Assembly: GCF_000735355.1 (NCBI RefSeq)
Contig: NZ_JMPI01000052.1
Span: 1-50,519, forward strand
Source of the DNA: Buttiauxella agrestis ATCC 33320
GTDB taxonomy: Bacteria; Pseudomonadota; Gammaproteobacteria; Enterobacterales; Enterobacteriaceae
Direction: 5' to 3'
Length of the DNA stretch: 50,519 bases
Shown: positions 31,538-41,309 of the stretch, in pieces
Layout: every line of letters begins with the position of its first letter
Position numbering within the stretch: the stretch's first letter is position 1
The notes under the pieces: model-generated
Database searches by the model: none
Told to the model about the DNA's origin: nothing
Seen by the model: the letters and a program-made list of their open reading frames with translations, nothing else
Made by a program: the position numbers and the translations under genes

Positions 31538-33337
31538 TTATTTGCTGTCTTTGCCGACATGCAGAATGGCGAGGAACGCTTCCTGAGGCAGTTCGACGTT
31601 ACCGACTTGCTTCATACGCTTCTTACCGTCCTTCTGTTTCTGCAACAGCTTTTTCTTACGGCTTACGTCACCGCCGTAGCATTTTGCCAGAACGTTTTTA
31701 CGCAATTGTTTAACGGTAGAACGCGCAATAATGTGTGCGCCGATAGCCGCCTGAATCGCAATATCAAATTGCTGACGCGGGATCAGCTCTTGCATCTTCT
31801 CAACCAGTTGGCGACCACGGAACTGTGAATTGCCACGGTGAGTAATCAATGCGAGGGCATCAACACGATCGCCGTTGATCAGAACATCAACACGCACCAT
31901 GTCAGAAGCCTGGAAGCGTTTGAAGTTATAGTCCAGAGACGCATAACCACGAGATGTCGATTTCAGACGATCGAAGAAGTCGAGGACCACTTCAGCCATC
32001 GGAATTTCATAGGTCAGCGCAACCTGATTACCGTGGTAAACCATGTTGGTTTGCACACCACGTTTTTCGATACACAGAGTGATTACGCTTCCCAGGTATT
32101 CCTGAGGCATCAGCATATGACATTCTGCAATCGGCTCACGTAGTTCAGCGATGTTATTCAGTGCTGGCAGCTTAGATGGGCTATCAACATAGATCGTTTC
32201 GCCAGTGGTGGTTTCGACTTCGTAAACTACAGTTGGCGCGGTGGTAATCAGGTCGAGATCGTATTCACGTTCCAGACGTTCCTGAATGATTTCCATGTGC
32301 AACAGGCCAAGGAAGCCGCAGCGGAAGCCGAAGCCCAGCGCCGTTGAGCTTTCTGGCTCGAAGAATAAGGAAGCGTCGTTCAGGCTCAACTTGCCGAGCG
32401 CATCACGGAAGTTTTCGTAATCGTCTGAGCTAACCGGGAACAGACCTGCATAAACCTGCGGCTTCACTTTTTTGAAGCCTGGCAGCGCTTTATCTGCCGG
32501 GTTACGTGCAAGAGTCAAAGTATCACCAACCGGTGCGCCGAGAATGTCTTTAATCGCGCACACCAACCAGCCTACTTCACCACAGCCCAGAACATCACGA
32601 TCAACACGTTTCGGCGTGAAAATGCCCAGACGGTCAGCGTTATACACCTGGCCGGTGCTCATAACTTTAATTTTGTCGCCCTTTCTCATGGTGCCGTTTT
32701 TGATACGCACCAGGGAGACAACACCAAGGTAGTTATCGAACCAGGAGTCAATGATCAGCGCCTGCAATGGTGCTTCTGGATCACCTTCAGGGCCTGGGAT
32801 GTCGCGCACCAGACGTTCAAGAACATCCGTTACACCAAAACCAGTTTTAGCTGAACAACGAACAGCATCAGTGGCATCGATACCTACGATATCTTCAATT
32901 TCTTGCGCAGCACGTTCAGGGTCAGCTGCTGGCAGGTCAATTTTGTTCAGAACAGGAACAACTTCCAGATCCATTTCCATGGCGGTATAGCAGTTTGCCA
33001 GGGTCTGAGCTTCTACACCCTGCCCGGCATCCACCACCAGCAACGCACCTTCGCATGCCGCAAGCGAGCGGGAAACTTCATAAGAGAAGTCAACGTGACC
33101 AGGGGTGTCGATGAAATTCAGGTGATAAGTTTCACCATCACTTGCTTTGTAATCCAGAGTAACGCTTTGCGCTTTGATGGTAATCCCGCGCTCACGTTCA
33201 AGATCCATGGAGTCAAGAACCTGGGCTTCCATTTCGCGATCGGACAAGCCGCCGCAAATTTGGATAATACGGTCAGACAGCGTCGATTTGCCGTGGTCGA
33301 TGTGGGCAATAATAGAAAAGTTACGTATATTCTTCAT
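31538..33337 (-). CDS. lepA: Elongation factor 4 (LepA)
   Basis: The 599-residue translational GTPase has the G domain ([24 protein letters not shown]), EF-G-like domains and the LepA-specific C-terminal domain ending in a basic tail. It acts on ribosomes during initiation or under stress. The 206-bp gap up to rseC carries no gene I would support, so a promoter for lepAB probably lies there. Confidence 0.97.
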   Translation of the reverse strand: MKNIRNFSIIAHIDHGKSTLSDRIIQICGGLSDREMEAQVLDSMDLERERGITIKAQSVTLDYKASDGETYHLNFIDTPGHVDFSYEVSRSLAACEGALLVVDAGQGVEAQTLANCYTAMEMDLEVVPVLNKIDLPAADPERAAQEIEDIVGIDATDAVRCSAKTGFGVTDVLERLVRDIPGPEGDPEAPLQALIIDSWFDNYLGVVSLVRIKNGTMRKGDKIKVMSTGQVYNADRLGIFTPKRVDRDVLGCGEVGWLVCAIKDILGAPVGDTLTLARNPADKALPGFKKVKPQVYAGLFPVSSDDYENFRDALGKLSLNDASLFFEPESSTALGFGFRCGFLGLLHMEIIQERLEREYDLDLITTAPTVVYEVETTTGETIYVDSPSKLPALNNIAELREPIAECHMLMPQEYLGSVITLCIEKRGVQTNMVYHGNQVALTYEIPMAEVVLDFFDRLKSTSRGYASLDYNFKRFQASDMVRVDVLINGDRVDALALITHRGNSQFRGRQLVEKMQELIPRQQFDIAIQAAIGAHIIARSTVKQLRKNVLAKCYGGDVSRKKKLLQKQKDGKKRMKQVGNVELPQEAFLAILHVGKDSK

Positions 33338-33543
33338 AGTTAGAGGTTTTTATGCCTTACAAATCCGGGAAAGCTCGGCGCTACGCGCTGTACAGAGCAT
33401 GATGTCAATGGCTGTCTTTTGCCTGAAACGCCGCATTCTACACTACAACCAGAAAGCGAGGAAACAGGTCATCATGCAAGCTTAGTTGAGCGATGAAAAG
33501 CCGATGGAGTGAGTGTCAAAACAGATGGTGGGCAGCAGGTGCT

Positions 33544-34023
33544 TCACGAGTTATCTGCAGGCGTCATGGTTTCGACTCTGAGCGCATCTGGCGGCAGAGC
33601 AACGCTGAGAATAACCGGCTGCCAGTTTTCACGGCGACTGAGTTTCACAGAGAACCCGCGTGCGATAAGAAAACCGCCTACGCCTCCCAGTAATGCACCA
33701 CAAATCGCGGCAAGGTTTGTATCAAACATCGCCTGAAAAAGAGCAGATACGATAAACAAACCGACCAGTGGAGACATGTAAACCAGTAATGCAGAGCCTA
33801 TCAGGCTGCCTTCAGCGATGCCCAATTCGACTTTTTGACCGGCTACCAGCGGAGTATCGCAGGCAACCGATAAGGTGTGACTCGTTTGTGGGCCGAGCTT
33901 ATTAAGGATACGACTACCGCAGCCAGCGCGTGAAGCACAGCTGCTGCAAGATGCTTTCACATCGCAGCTTAATAATGCTTCACCTTGTTTCCAGGAGACA
34001 ACGGTTGCCCACTCTTTGATCAT
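33544..34023 (-). CDS. rseC: SoxR-reducing system / sigmaE regulatory protein RseC
   Basis: The 159-residue inner-membrane protein has an N-terminal Cys-rich motif (CDVKASCSSCASRAGCGSR, about 20-38) and two membrane helices (about 78-125). In E. coli it takes part in reducing the SoxR cluster with the Rsx complex and has a mild effect on sigmaE. It overlaps rseB by 4 bp (ATGA). Confidence 0.93.
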   Translation of the reverse strand: MIKEWATVVSWKQGEALLSCDVKASCSSCASRAGCGSRILNKLGPQTSHTLSVACDTPLVAGQKVELGIAEGSLIGSALLVYMSPLVGLFIVSALFQAMFDTNLAAICGALLGGVGGFLIARGFSVKLSRRENWQPVILSVALPPDALRVETMTPADNS

Positions 34024-34976
34024 TGCCCATTCCTGAATTTGATGCTGTCCGCAATACGTTTTGCCGTTTGCGGCGGTAGTTCACCCACGATGGTGATTTC
34101 AGTTTTATCACGAATCTCAGAACTTACGGTGCGACGCCCCGTGCGTAGAATCTGATCGGTGCTATTACTGGCCGCCCGGCTAATATTGACCGAGAAGCTA
34201 AACAGACCATCTGAATAAAGACGTGATTCGATAGGGACATCAACCGTTGGTAATGGCCGACGACTGCTGGAAACTTCACTAAATCCTTGCGGCAGCCAGG
34301 TGGGCGCCCAGGTAAAGTTAATTTTTTCAGCACCAGGGACTGACAATAATGGCGGTAAATTCGCCTTTGCCAGACTTTGCATCATGCCGTTCGCTTCTTT
34401 GCTGACGTTAAAGGAGATCACGCGGAATTGTTCCAGCGTTTCGCCATCACGGTCCAGCAAATCAACACGCAGGGGTAATTTGGTTTCTGAATCCATCCAC
34501 ACCATATAGCTGTAACGCGTACCGTCTCTGGCCACCACACGGATAACTTCGCAAAGCCTGTCGGCAATGCGAGTGCGCCCGACAGAGATGAAGTCGTAAT
34601 ATGGCGTTAAGCGTTTGAAATCGGTGTAAACGATTGATGGAAGCGAATCAACGATGTAATCCCCGGTGAGCGTAAATGGCTCAAGCCCAGGTTCAAAATA
34701 GCTGATTTCGCTGCCACGCTGGACGACTTCTCGGCGCGGGCCGTCCATCTGAAGCAATTGAGCAAGCGGACGATTATCAAGCCTTGCATGGCGATACCGT
34801 AAGGATTCTATGCCTTGCTTATTAATGCTGATAAATGCCAACTCATAATTGAGTGACTGACTCGCCTGGTTCATTTGCTGCAACAATGCCCCGGACGAAA
34901 CAGTGTCCGCCGAGGCATTTGAGCTGAACAACAGGCTGCTTGTCATAAGAGACAGGGCATACCAAAGTTGCTTCAT
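34020..34976 (-). CDS. rseB: SigmaE regulatory protein RseB
   Basis: The 318-residue periplasmic protein has a signal peptide (about 1-23, ending NASA) and the two-domain MucB/RseB fold. It binds the periplasmic part of RseA and shields it from DegS until lipopolysaccharide displaces it. Its ATG overlaps the rseA stop by one base. Confidence 0.95.
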   Translation of the reverse strand: MKQLWYALSLMTSSLLFSSNASADTVSSGALLQQMNQASQSLNYELAFISINKQGIESLRYRHARLDNRPLAQLLQMDGPRREVVQRGSEISYFEPGLEPFTLTGDYIVDSLPSIVYTDFKRLTPYYDFISVGRTRIADRLCEVIRVVARDGTRYSYMVWMDSETKLPLRVDLLDRDGETLEQFRVISFNVSKEANGMMQSLAKANLPPLLSVPGAEKINFTWAPTWLPQGFSEVSSSRRPLPTVDVPIESRLYSDGLFSFSVNISRAASNSTDQILRTGRRTVSSEIRDKTEITIVGELPPQTAKRIADSIKFRNGQ

Positions 34977-35623
34977 TACTGCGATTGAGTTCCTAAAGTT
35001 TGGTTTCCTGGCACTTGTACCGCAGCTTGCTGGGTTTGTGCCTGTTCAAACTGGAGTTGCTCGGCGTGTAAACGACGCTGCAATTCGTAATCTTGCAACA
35101 TGGCATTGATACGTCGACGCTGTTCCTGTACCTGCTGCTGACCCGTACTGGCTGTGCTGTCAGACGGCACACCTAAACTTACCGGACTCGCTTTACCCAT
35201 CATAGGCAAAGTGTTGAACACTGGAGCCTCGGGTTGAGCAGGGTTGTCAGACTGGCCATTATAGTGCTGCACACCAACGATTACTGCAAGTGATACACAT
35301 GCAGCAACACCCATTTGGGTAAGTTGGCTAGCCCACGGACGCACCTTGTTCCAGAATGACATTTTCTGCCATTGTTCTGGTTTTGGTTGCTGTTCAGTAA
35401 TGAGTGGCGTGACATGACGCACTGGCTCATTTTCAATTGCAGCCATGACATTAGCTGCAATATCAAAATGAAGTAATTCACTGGTATCGCCGCGCATTGT
35501 GTCGCGGATTAGGTGGTAGCTCTCCCAGCTTTGCTGCATTGATTTGTCTTTCGACAAAATACTTAGCAGCTCGCTATCCAGAGTTTCCCCATCCATTAAA
35601 GCGGAAAGCTGTTCTTTCTGCAT
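34976..35623 (-). CDS. rseA: Anti-sigmaE factor RseA
   Basis: The 215-residue single-span protein holds sigmaE at the inner membrane. The cytosolic domain (1-100) binds RpoE, a membrane helix spans about 103-119, and the periplasmic part carries the DegS cut site Val148-Ser149 as in E. coli. A glutamine-rich tail follows. It starts 31 bp after rpoE in the rpoE-rseABC operon. Confidence 0.95.
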   Translation of the reverse strand: MQKEQLSALMDGETLDSELLSILSKDKSMQQSWESYHLIRDTMRGDTSELLHFDIAANVMAAIENEPVRHVTPLITEQQPKPEQWQKMSFWNKVRPWASQLTQMGVAACVSLAVIVGVQHYNGQSDNPAQPEAPVFNTLPMMGKASPVSLGVPSDSTASTGQQQVQEQRRRINAMLQDYELQRRLHAEQLQFEQAQTQQAAVQVPGNQTLGTQSQ

Positions 35624-35654
35624 GCCTAATTACCCTTCCAGTAACCCGCTATCG

Positions 35655-36230
35655 TCAACGCCTGATAAGCGGTTGAACTTTATTATCAATAGCTTCCCGC
35701 GCACGGAAAATACGAGAACGTACAGTCCCTACCGGACAATCCATGATGGCGGCTATTTCTTCATAGCTCAAACCATCCAACTCCCGCAACGTAATTGCCA
35801 TACGTAAATCTTCCGGAAGTGACTCAATAGTACGGAAAACTATTTGTCTCAGTTCTTCAGACAACATTAAGTTCTCAGGGTTCGAAATTTCTTTCAATGC
35901 GCTGCCACTTTCGTAGTTTTCCGCATCAATTGCGTCCACATCACTTGATGGAGGACGACGACCCTGAGCAACCAGATAATTTTTCGCCGTGTTGACCGCT
36001 ATACGATACAACCATGTGTAAAACGCGCTATCGCCACGGAATGAATCCAGTGCGCGATAAGCTTTAATGAAAGATTCCTGCACTACATCAGGGACATCCC
36101 CTGATGGTACATAGCGGGAAACCAGGCTCGCCACTTTATGCTGATAACGAATTACCAGTAAATTGAATGACTTCTGATCTCCCTTCTGGACCCGTTCGAC
36201 GAGGACCTGATCCGTTAACTGCTCGCTCAT
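35655..36230 (-). CDS. rpoE: RNA polymerase sigmaE factor
   Basis: The 191-residue ECF sigma factor directs the envelope-stress response. Region 2 (DVVQESFIKAYRALDSFRG) and region 4 (LDGLSYEEIAAIMDCPVGTVRSR, the helix-turn-helix) are intact and it is nearly the E. coli protein. The start at 36230 (MSEQLTDQ) is by family; the frame continues upstream to 36293 without similarity. A sigmaE-type promoter and short leader frames precede it. Confidence 0.97.
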   Translation of the reverse strand: MSEQLTDQVLVERVQKGDQKSFNLLVIRYQHKVASLVSRYVPSGDVPDVVQESFIKAYRALDSFRGDSAFYTWLYRIAVNTAKNYLVAQGRRPPSSDVDAIDAENYESGSALKEISNPENLMLSEELRQIVFRTIESLPEDLRMAITLRELDGLSYEEIAAIMDCPVGTVRSRIFRAREAIDNKVQPLIRR

Positions 36231-36280
36231 CCGAGGTAATGTCTCCCCAAACCTATTTCCACGCGTAATTGAAAAGCCAC
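36227..36280 (-). CDS. Candidate rpoE leader frame overlapping the rpoE start
   Basis: A GTG at 36280 opens a 17-codon frame whose TGA overlaps the rpoE ATG (ATGA), the usual layout for translational coupling. In E. coli a leader frame (rseD) precedes and couples to rpoE. The start codon is weak and no ribosome site is clear, so this is tentative. Confidence 0.25.
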   Translation of the reverse strand: MAFQLRVEIGLGRHYLG

Positions 36281-36297
36281 CCGAACTCTGCATACAT
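36253..36297 (-). CDS. Candidate rpoE leader peptide, non-overlapping
   Basis: An ATG at 36297 opens a 14-residue frame (MYAEFGWLFNYAWK) that ends 22 bp before the rpoE start. It lies in the transcribed leader downstream of the sigmaE promoter. It competes with the overlapping frame at 36227-36280; only one is likely to be the rseD equivalent. Confidence 0.25.
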   Translation of the reverse strand: MYAEFGWLFNYAWK

Positions 36298-36311
36298 GAG
36301 CAAGTTCACGG

Positions 36312-36339
36312 TTGGAACGCTCGATTTGAGCAAAGTTCC
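36312..36339 (-). promoter_or_regulatory. SigmaE-type promoter of rpoE
   Basis: On the minus strand -35 GGAACTT and -10 TTCCAA are separated by 15 bp, close to the sigmaE consensus. It lies 82 bp upstream of rpoE and fits the autoregulated promoter known in E. coli. Confidence 0.75.
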
Positions 36340-36571
36340 GTTACGCCTTTGTTTTCCTGATCTGTTCCACAAATTATCTCTTCTTGATTATAAGTTTCGT
36401 GGCACAAACGGTGACACCTTTTTTATCGTAAAAGGCGATCGCTAAATTGCATGCAGAGTATCGCATGAATCATGATTTTTCATCAGAAAATCTGCCGCTC
36501 ACGGTGGCCTGACTGCAAATATGGCTTATTCCGCACATAATTCAGATGAAACTGACTTCTGCACGTCGTCC

Positions 36572-36589
36572 TGTTTAGTTGATATAACA
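36572..36589 (+). promoter_or_regulatory. Second, imperfect NadR box
   Basis: TGTTTA-GTTGAT-ATAACA keeps the left half and spacing of a NadR box with two mismatches in the right half. It lies 74 bp, about seven helical turns, upstream of the perfect box. Confidence 0.4.
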
Positions 36590-36645
36590 CTGCTTTAAAA
36601 AAAGCGTGTTGTAGCCCACATCGGGTGATATGCTGGCCCAACCAT

Positions 36646-36663
36646 TGTTTAGTAAATTAAACA
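36646..36663 (+). promoter_or_regulatory. NadR operator of nadB
   Basis: TGTTTA-GTAAAT-TAAACA is a perfect NadR box (TGTTTA-N6-TAAACA), ending 2 bp before the nadB start. NadR with NAD would repress transcription here. Its place argues against any start upstream of 36666. Confidence 0.92.
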
Positions 36664-36665
36664 CG

Positions 36666-38282
36666 ATGAACGCAAATTCCGAACTCGCTTGTGATGTATT
36701 AATCGTCGGTAGCGGAGCTGCTGGCCTCTCTCTTGCTTTACGGCTTGCCGAAAACAGCAAAGTAATAGTTCTGAGTAAAGGGCCGATTAATGAAGGCTCA
36801 ACCTTATATGCTCAGGGCGGCATTGCCGCTGTGTTTGATGAAACGGACAGCATCGACTCACATGTAGAAGATACTCTGATTGCAGGCGCTGGAATTTGTG
36901 ACCGTGAGGCGGTGGAGTTTGTCGCCAGTAATGCACGTCACTGCGTGCAATGGCTGATTGACCAGGGCGTGTTATTTGATACCGAAGTTCAGCCAAATGG
37001 TGCAGAAAGCTATCATTTAACCCGCGAAGGTGGGCATAGCCATCGTCGAATTCTTCATGCCGCTGACGCCACGGGTAAAGAAGTAGAAACCACTCTGGTA
37101 GGTAAAGCGCTTAACCACCCGAATATTCGTGTCATCGAACGCAGTAATGCCGTCGATTTAATTGTTTCAGACAAAATAGGTTTACCGGGTACGCGACGCG
37201 TGGTCGGAGCCTGGGTCTGGAATCGCAATCGTGAAAAAGTGGAAACCTGCCGTGCGAAAGCGGTGGTTCTGGCCACCGGTGGCGCATCGAAAGTTTATCA
37301 GTACACCACTAATCCGGATATTTCTTCAGGCGATGGTATTGCCATGGCCTGGCGCGCCGGTTGCCGCGTCGCGAACCTGGAATTTAATCAGTTCCACCCG
37401 ACCGCCTTGTTCCACCCTCAAGCACGTAATTTCCTACTGACCGAAGCCTTACGCGGCGAAGGTGCTTATCTCAAGCGCCCTGATGGCTCACGGTTCATGC
37501 CTGATTTTGATGAGCGTGGTGAACTGGCTCCGCGAGATATCGTCGCTCGCGCCATCGATCATGAGATGAAGCGTCTGGGTGCAGACTGCATGTACCTTGA
37601 TATCAGCCACAAACCAGAAGAGTTTGTACGCCATCATTTCCCAACAATTTACGAAAAGCTGATGGGGCTGGGTATTGATCTCACCAAAGAACCCGTCCCG
37701 GTGGTGCCAGCGGCACATTACACCTGCGGCGGTGTGATGGTCGATGAAAATGGGCGGACTGATGTTGACGGGCTATATGCTATCGGCGAAGTCACTTATA
37801 CCGGTCTGCATGGTGCAAACCGTATGGCGTCGAACTCGCTGCTGGAATGTCTGGTTTATGGCTGGTCAGCGGCAGAGGATATTATAAAGCGTATGCCGTA
37901 CGCCCGAATTTCCAGAAAACTGCCGGACTGGGATGATAGCCGCGTCGATAATCCAGATGAACAAGTTGTGATTCAACATAACTGGCATGAGCTTCGCCTG
38001 TTTATGTGGGATTACGTTGGGATTGTACGATCCACGCGCCGTCTGGAACGCGCACTGCGCCGAATTACGATGTTGCAGCAAGAGATCGACGAATACTATG
38101 CCAACTTCCGCGTGTCGAACAATTTGCTGGAACTGCGCAACCTTGTGCAAGTTGCTGAGTTAATCGTGCGCTGTGCCATGATGCGTAAAGAAAGCCGGGG
38201 TCTGCACTACACTCTGGACTACCCGGATTTGGCCGAAAACTCCGGGCCAAGCATTCTTTCGCCACTCTACATAAATAAATAG
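36666..38282 (+). CDS. nadB: L-aspartate oxidase
   Basis: The 538-residue FAD enzyme oxidises L-aspartate to iminoaspartate, the first step of NAD synthesis, and passes it to quinolinate synthase NadA. The FAD-binding [15 protein letters not shown] (N-terminus), [14 protein letters not shown] and [16 protein letters not shown] motifs agree with E. coli NadB. The start at 36666 follows the E. coli N-terminus and leaves the NadR box outside the gene; an ATG at 36630 is in frame but would include it. It overlaps the convergent trmN by 16 bp. Confidence 0.95.
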   Translation: MNANSELACDVLIVGSGAAGLSLALRLAENSKVIVLSKGPINEGSTLYAQGGIAAVFDETDSIDSHVEDTLIAGAGICDREAVEFVASNARHCVQWLIDQGVLFDTEVQPNGAESYHLTREGGHSHRRILHAADATGKEVETTLVGKALNHPNIRVIERSNAVDLIVSDKIGLPGTRRVVGAWVWNRNREKVETCRAKAVVLATGGASKVYQYTTNPDISSGDGIAMAWRAGCRVANLEFNQFHPTALFHPQARNFLLTEALRGEGAYLKRPDGSRFMPDFDERGELAPRDIVARAIDHEMKRLGADCMYLDISHKPEEFVRHHFPTIYEKLMGLGIDLTKEPVPVVPAAHYTCGGVMVDENGRTDVDGLYAIGEVTYTGLHGANRMASNSLLECLVYGWSAAEDIIKRMPYARISRKLPDWDDSRVDNPDEQVVIQHNWHELRLFMWDYVGIVRSTRRLERALRRITMLQQEIDEYYANFRVSNNLLELRNLVQVAELIVRCAMMRKESRGLHYTLDYPDLAENSGPSILSPLYINK

Positions 38283-39004
38283 AAATCCTGGGTCAGGCTG
38301 CAATAGCCTTCGGAATATTGTTGGTCTGGCCCACGAATGATTAATCGTTCAGTAAAGTATTCACCATCTGTTGATGACAACGCCAACATGACGCGATGCG
38401 GCAAACGCGTTTCATTATCTGCGATATCTGTACGGTAACGTACAAACCATCCCTGTGTTTTTGCAAGTTCACAAAAAGCCGTTCCCGACGTTTCAGGCAT
38501 GATCACACAGAAAAAGCCATCCTCAGTGATCAACTGAGCGGCACTACTCAACAACGCGTTATGATCAAGCGTTGTGGTATAGCGAGCCTGAGCACGCTCC
38601 GGCGAAGCACAATCACTGCCCTGGGTAAAAAAGGGCGGGTTGCTGACGATTAACGAGTAACGTTGCGTGGCTTGTTGCGCCCATTCACGAATATCAGCGC
38701 AATGAACCGAGATACGCGAAGACCACTTGCACCCTGCGGCGTTTTCCGCAGCTTGCTCAGCGGCAGCAGGATCAAGTTCTACTGCATCGACCGTGACATG
38801 ATCAGGCGTGCGCTGCGCGAGCATTAATGCCAGTAAGCCGCTTCCGGTGCCAATATCCAATACGTTTTTCACATTTGCTACGGGTACCCATGCGCCCAGC
38901 AACGTGCCATCAGTTCCGACTTTCATTGCACATCTGTCGTGCGCTACAAAGAATTGTTTAAAGGTGAATCCATCACGACGCAATACTGCTCTTTGACTGC
39001 ACAT
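38267..39004 (-). CDS. trmN: tRNA1(Val) (adenine(37)-N6)-methyltransferase
   Basis: The 245-residue SAM enzyme methylates A37 of tRNA-Val(cmo5UAC). It has the SAM motif [14 protein letters not shown] and the N6-adenine methylase motif NPPF in [10 protein letters not shown]. The start at 39004 has AGGG upstream and gives the length of the E. coli protein (formerly YfiC); the frame is open to 39037. It diverges from srmB. Confidence 0.92.
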   Translation of the reverse strand: MCSQRAVLRRDGFTFKQFFVAHDRCAMKVGTDGTLLGAWVPVANVKNVLDIGTGSGLLALMLAQRTPDHVTVDAVELDPAAAEQAAENAAGCKWSSRISVHCADIREWAQQATQRYSLIVSNPPFFTQGSDCASPERAQARYTTTLDHNALLSSAAQLITEDGFFCVIMPETSGTAFCELAKTQGWFVRYRTDIADNETRLPHRVMLALSSTDGEYFTERLIIRGPDQQYSEGYCSLTQDFYLFM

Positions 39005-39137
39005 CTTAGCTACCCTGTAGAGAAACGGGTGTAGCATAGGGGAAAGTTGCTGCCAGGAAAAGCGTCAGTTATCCACACAAACAGATGAAGATCGCAGCCA
39101 TAACGTCTATAATCGGCGCCCTACATAGAGGAAGACC

Positions 39138-40460
39138 ATGACTGTAACCACTTTTTCCGAACTGGAACTTGACGAGAGCTTGTTGCTCGCGCTCCAGGAC
39201 AAGGGCTTTACCCGCCCGACAGCTATTCAGGCTGCCGCCATTCCACCTGCACTTGAAGGGCGTGATGTCCTCGGTTCCGCACCAACCGGTACCGGTAAAA
39301 CAGCCGCTTATTTGCTGCCTGTGTTACAGCATTTGGTCGATTTCCCGCGTAAAAAATCTGGCCCACCACGTATTTTAATCGTCACGCCAACGCGTGAACT
39401 GGCAATGCAAGTGGCCGATCACGCTCGTGAGCTGGCAAAACATACACATCTTGATATCGCAACTATCACTGGTGGCGTGGCTTATATGAACCACGCTGAA
39501 GTGTTTAGTGAAAATCAGGATATCGTTGTCGCAACAACGGGCCGCCTGCTGCAATACATCAAAGAAGAAAACTTTGATTGCCGTGCAGTTGAGACACTGA
39601 TTCTTGATGAAGCCGATCGCATGTTGGATTTGGGCTTTGCGCAGGATATCGAAACCATTGCTGCAGAGACTCGCTGGCGCAAACAAACCATGCTGTTCTC
39701 TGCCACGCTTGAAGGCGATGCAATCAAGAACTTCGCTGAGCGTTTGTTAGAAGATCCTGTTGAAGTTTCAGCAACGTCATCAACACGTGAACGCAAAAAA
39801 ATCCACCAATGGTACTACCGTGCCGATAATATTGAGCATAAAACCGCTCTGTTGGTACACCTGCTGAAACAACCGGATACCACTCGTTCAATCGTCTTTG
39901 TGCGTAAACGCGATCGTGTGCATGAACTCGTTGCCTGGCTTCGCGAAGCGGGAATCAATACCTGCTATCTCGAAGGCGAAATGGTGCAGATGAAACGTAC
40001 CGAGGCAATCAAGCGTTTGACTGATGGCCGCGTGAACGTTCTGATTGCAACCGATGTTGCCGCGCGTGGTATTGATATTCCAGAAGTGAGCCATGTGTTT
40101 AACTTCGATATGCCGCGTACTGCTGATACCTATCTGCACCGTATCGGGCGTACGGGTCGTGCCGGTCTGAAAGGCACTGCAATCTCATTGGTTGAAGCGC
40201 ATGACCATTTGCTGCTAGGCAAAGTCACTCGCTACATGAAAGAACCAATGAAATCTCGCGTGATTGATGAGCTGCGCCCAACCACCCGCGCACCGAGTGA
40301 AAAACTCACCGGCAAGCCGTCGAAGAAAGTGCTCGCTAAGCGCGAAGAGAAGAAGAAAGACGAGAAAGAAAAACCGCGTGTGAAAGTGCGTCTTCGCGAT
40401 AAAAAGAATGTCGGTAAGCGCCGTAAACCAAGCAGTACGAAAACCGATTCAGCTGAATAA
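39138..40460 (+). CDS. srmB: DEAD-box RNA helicase SrmB
   Basis: The 440-residue helicase works early in 50S subunit assembly. The RecA-like core shows APTGTGKTAAY (motif I), PTREL, LDEADRML (DEAD), SAT and HRIGRTGRAG (motif VI); the tail from about residue 385 is lysine/arginine-rich and should bind rRNA. The start has AGGAAG upstream and a TATAAT at 39108-39113 may be its -10 element. A strong terminator follows. Confidence 0.95.
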   Translation: MTVTTFSELELDESLLLALQDKGFTRPTAIQAAAIPPALEGRDVLGSAPTGTGKTAAYLLPVLQHLVDFPRKKSGPPRILIVTPTRELAMQVADHARELAKHTHLDIATITGGVAYMNHAEVFSENQDIVVATTGRLLQYIKEENFDCRAVETLILDEADRMLDLGFAQDIETIAAETRWRKQTMLFSATLEGDAIKNFAERLLEDPVEVSATSSTRERKKIHQWYYRADNIEHKTALLVHLLKQPDTTRSIVFVRKRDRVHELVAWLREAGINTCYLEGEMVQMKRTEAIKRLTDGRVNVLIATDVAARGIDIPEVSHVFNFDMPRTADTYLHRIGRTGRAGLKGTAISLVEAHDHLLLGKVTRYMKEPMKSRVIDELRPTTRAPSEKLTGKPSKKVLAKREEKKKDEKEKPRVKVRLRDKKNVGKRRKPSSTKTDSAE

Positions 40461-40478
40461 TTCATCAGCAGCTATATA

Positions 40479-40505
40479 AACCGTCTCCCAGGAGGCGGTT
40501 TTTTT
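40479..40505 (+). terminator. srmB terminator
   Basis: AACCGTCTCC-CA-GGAGGCGGTT (one G-T pair) is followed by TTTTT. It lies 18 bp after the srmB stop. Confidence 0.9.
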
Positions 40506-40560
40506 ATGATTTGAGTTAGAGTTTTAACCATTTTGTTACACTTCTGAATCAGAACCATAA

Positions 40561-40591
40561 AAAAAGCCGGTGCAACTGCCACCGGCTTTTT
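40561..40591. terminator. grcA terminator, bidirectional
   Basis: AAAAAGCCGGTG and its complement CACCGGCTTTTT flank a short loop. On the minus strand it ends grcA, 14 bp after the stop; it would also stop read-through from srmB. Confidence 0.9.
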
Positions 40592-40605
40592 AAATACTTT
40601 AGAAA

Positions 40606-40989
40606 TTAAAGGCTTGCAGTAAAGGTACGAGCAATCACGTCACGCTGCTGTTCTGCAGTCAGTGAGTTGAAACGTACGGCATAGCCAGAAACACGGATAG
40701 TCAGCTGCGGATATTTTTCTGGGTGTTTAACAGCATCTTCCAGAGTTTCACGACGCAGAACGTTCACGTTCAGGTGCTGACCACCTTCTACACGAACTTC
40801 AGGTTTTGCTTCCACACCGATTTCACGATATTCGAACTCGCCCAGTTTGCTCACTGCGACAACTTCGTCTTCTGCAAAATCTGCTTTAGCACAGACACAA
40901 CGCGCTTCGCCTTTCTCGCTGTCCAGCAGCCAGATAGAGTTCAGGAGTGAATCATTTGCAGCTTTAGTAATTTGGATACCAGTAATCAT
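40606..40989 (-). CDS. grcA: Autonomous glycyl radical cofactor GrcA
   Basis: The 127-residue protein replaces the damaged C-terminal part of pyruvate formate-lyase after oxygen exposure. The radical Gly102 lies in [14 protein letters not shown], which is the PflB C-terminal motif. It is nearly the E. coli YfiD. A perfect FNR box 115 bp upstream fits anaerobic induction. Confidence 0.97.
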   Translation of the reverse strand: MITGIQITKAANDSLLNSIWLLDSEKGEARCVCAKADFAEDEVVAVSKLGEFEYREIGVEAKPEVRVEGGQHLNVNVLRRETLEDAVKHPEKYPQLTIRVSGYAVRFNSLTAEQQRDVIARTFTASL

Positions 40990-41309
40990 TTTATTTCTCC
41001 CTATGGGCTAATTTTGTGATTCTATTTCGGGCCATAAACTGGCTCATTGGTAAAACCATTGTTGCGTTACTGATCTTTATACTAGCCAAACCGGCTTCAA
41101 ACTTTGATTTAAATCAATTAAATCCATGCCATCAATGTGCCTATGATATCATTTATTTGTTTTACATCAACTTAGCTAGCCTGGTTGAAATTAAAAATTA
41201 TGTAAATTTTCAAATTTTTTTAGGTTTAAGTCTCAACAGTGACTCATCCATTTTGTTTAGAAGAAAGAAGCCGTTAAGCTAGTGAGATTCCAAATCGCAG
41301 GAGAGCGAG
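40990..41309. promoter_or_regulatory. grcA-ung divergent control region
   Basis: The 320-bp A+T-rich gap contains the FNR box and the promoters of both genes. An 88-codon frame (41016-41282) crosses it but runs through the FNR box, has no family resemblance and is not believed. Confidence 0.6.
41104..41117. promoter_or_regulatory. FNR box upstream of grcA
   Basis: TTGAT-TTAA-ATCAA is an exact FNR site. It is 115 bp upstream of the grcA start, at a place suited to activation under oxygen limitation. Confidence 0.88.

Larger units (their letters stand above)
36340..36665. promoter_or_regulatory. rpoE-nadB divergent control region
   Basis: This stretch carries no supported gene. It holds the NadR boxes listed below and, on the rpoE side, room for further promoters; E. 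coli rpoE has several. A short imperfect hairpin lies at 36586-36610. Confidence 0.6.

Noticed and set aside
33338-33543. Gap between rseC and lepA as a possible small gene or sRNA
   Set aside because: No ribosome site with a conserved-looking frame and no clear terminator hairpin was found; most likely the lepA promoter region.
39069-39077. Perfect DnaA box TTATCCACA upstream of srmB
   Set aside because: It stands alone, without further boxes or an A+T-rich unwinding region. A single 9-mer is expected by chance in many places of a genome.
41016-41282. 88-codon open frame between grcA and ung
   Set aside because: It runs through a perfect FNR box in an A+T-rich promoter region, has no recognisable family features and no good ribosome site.
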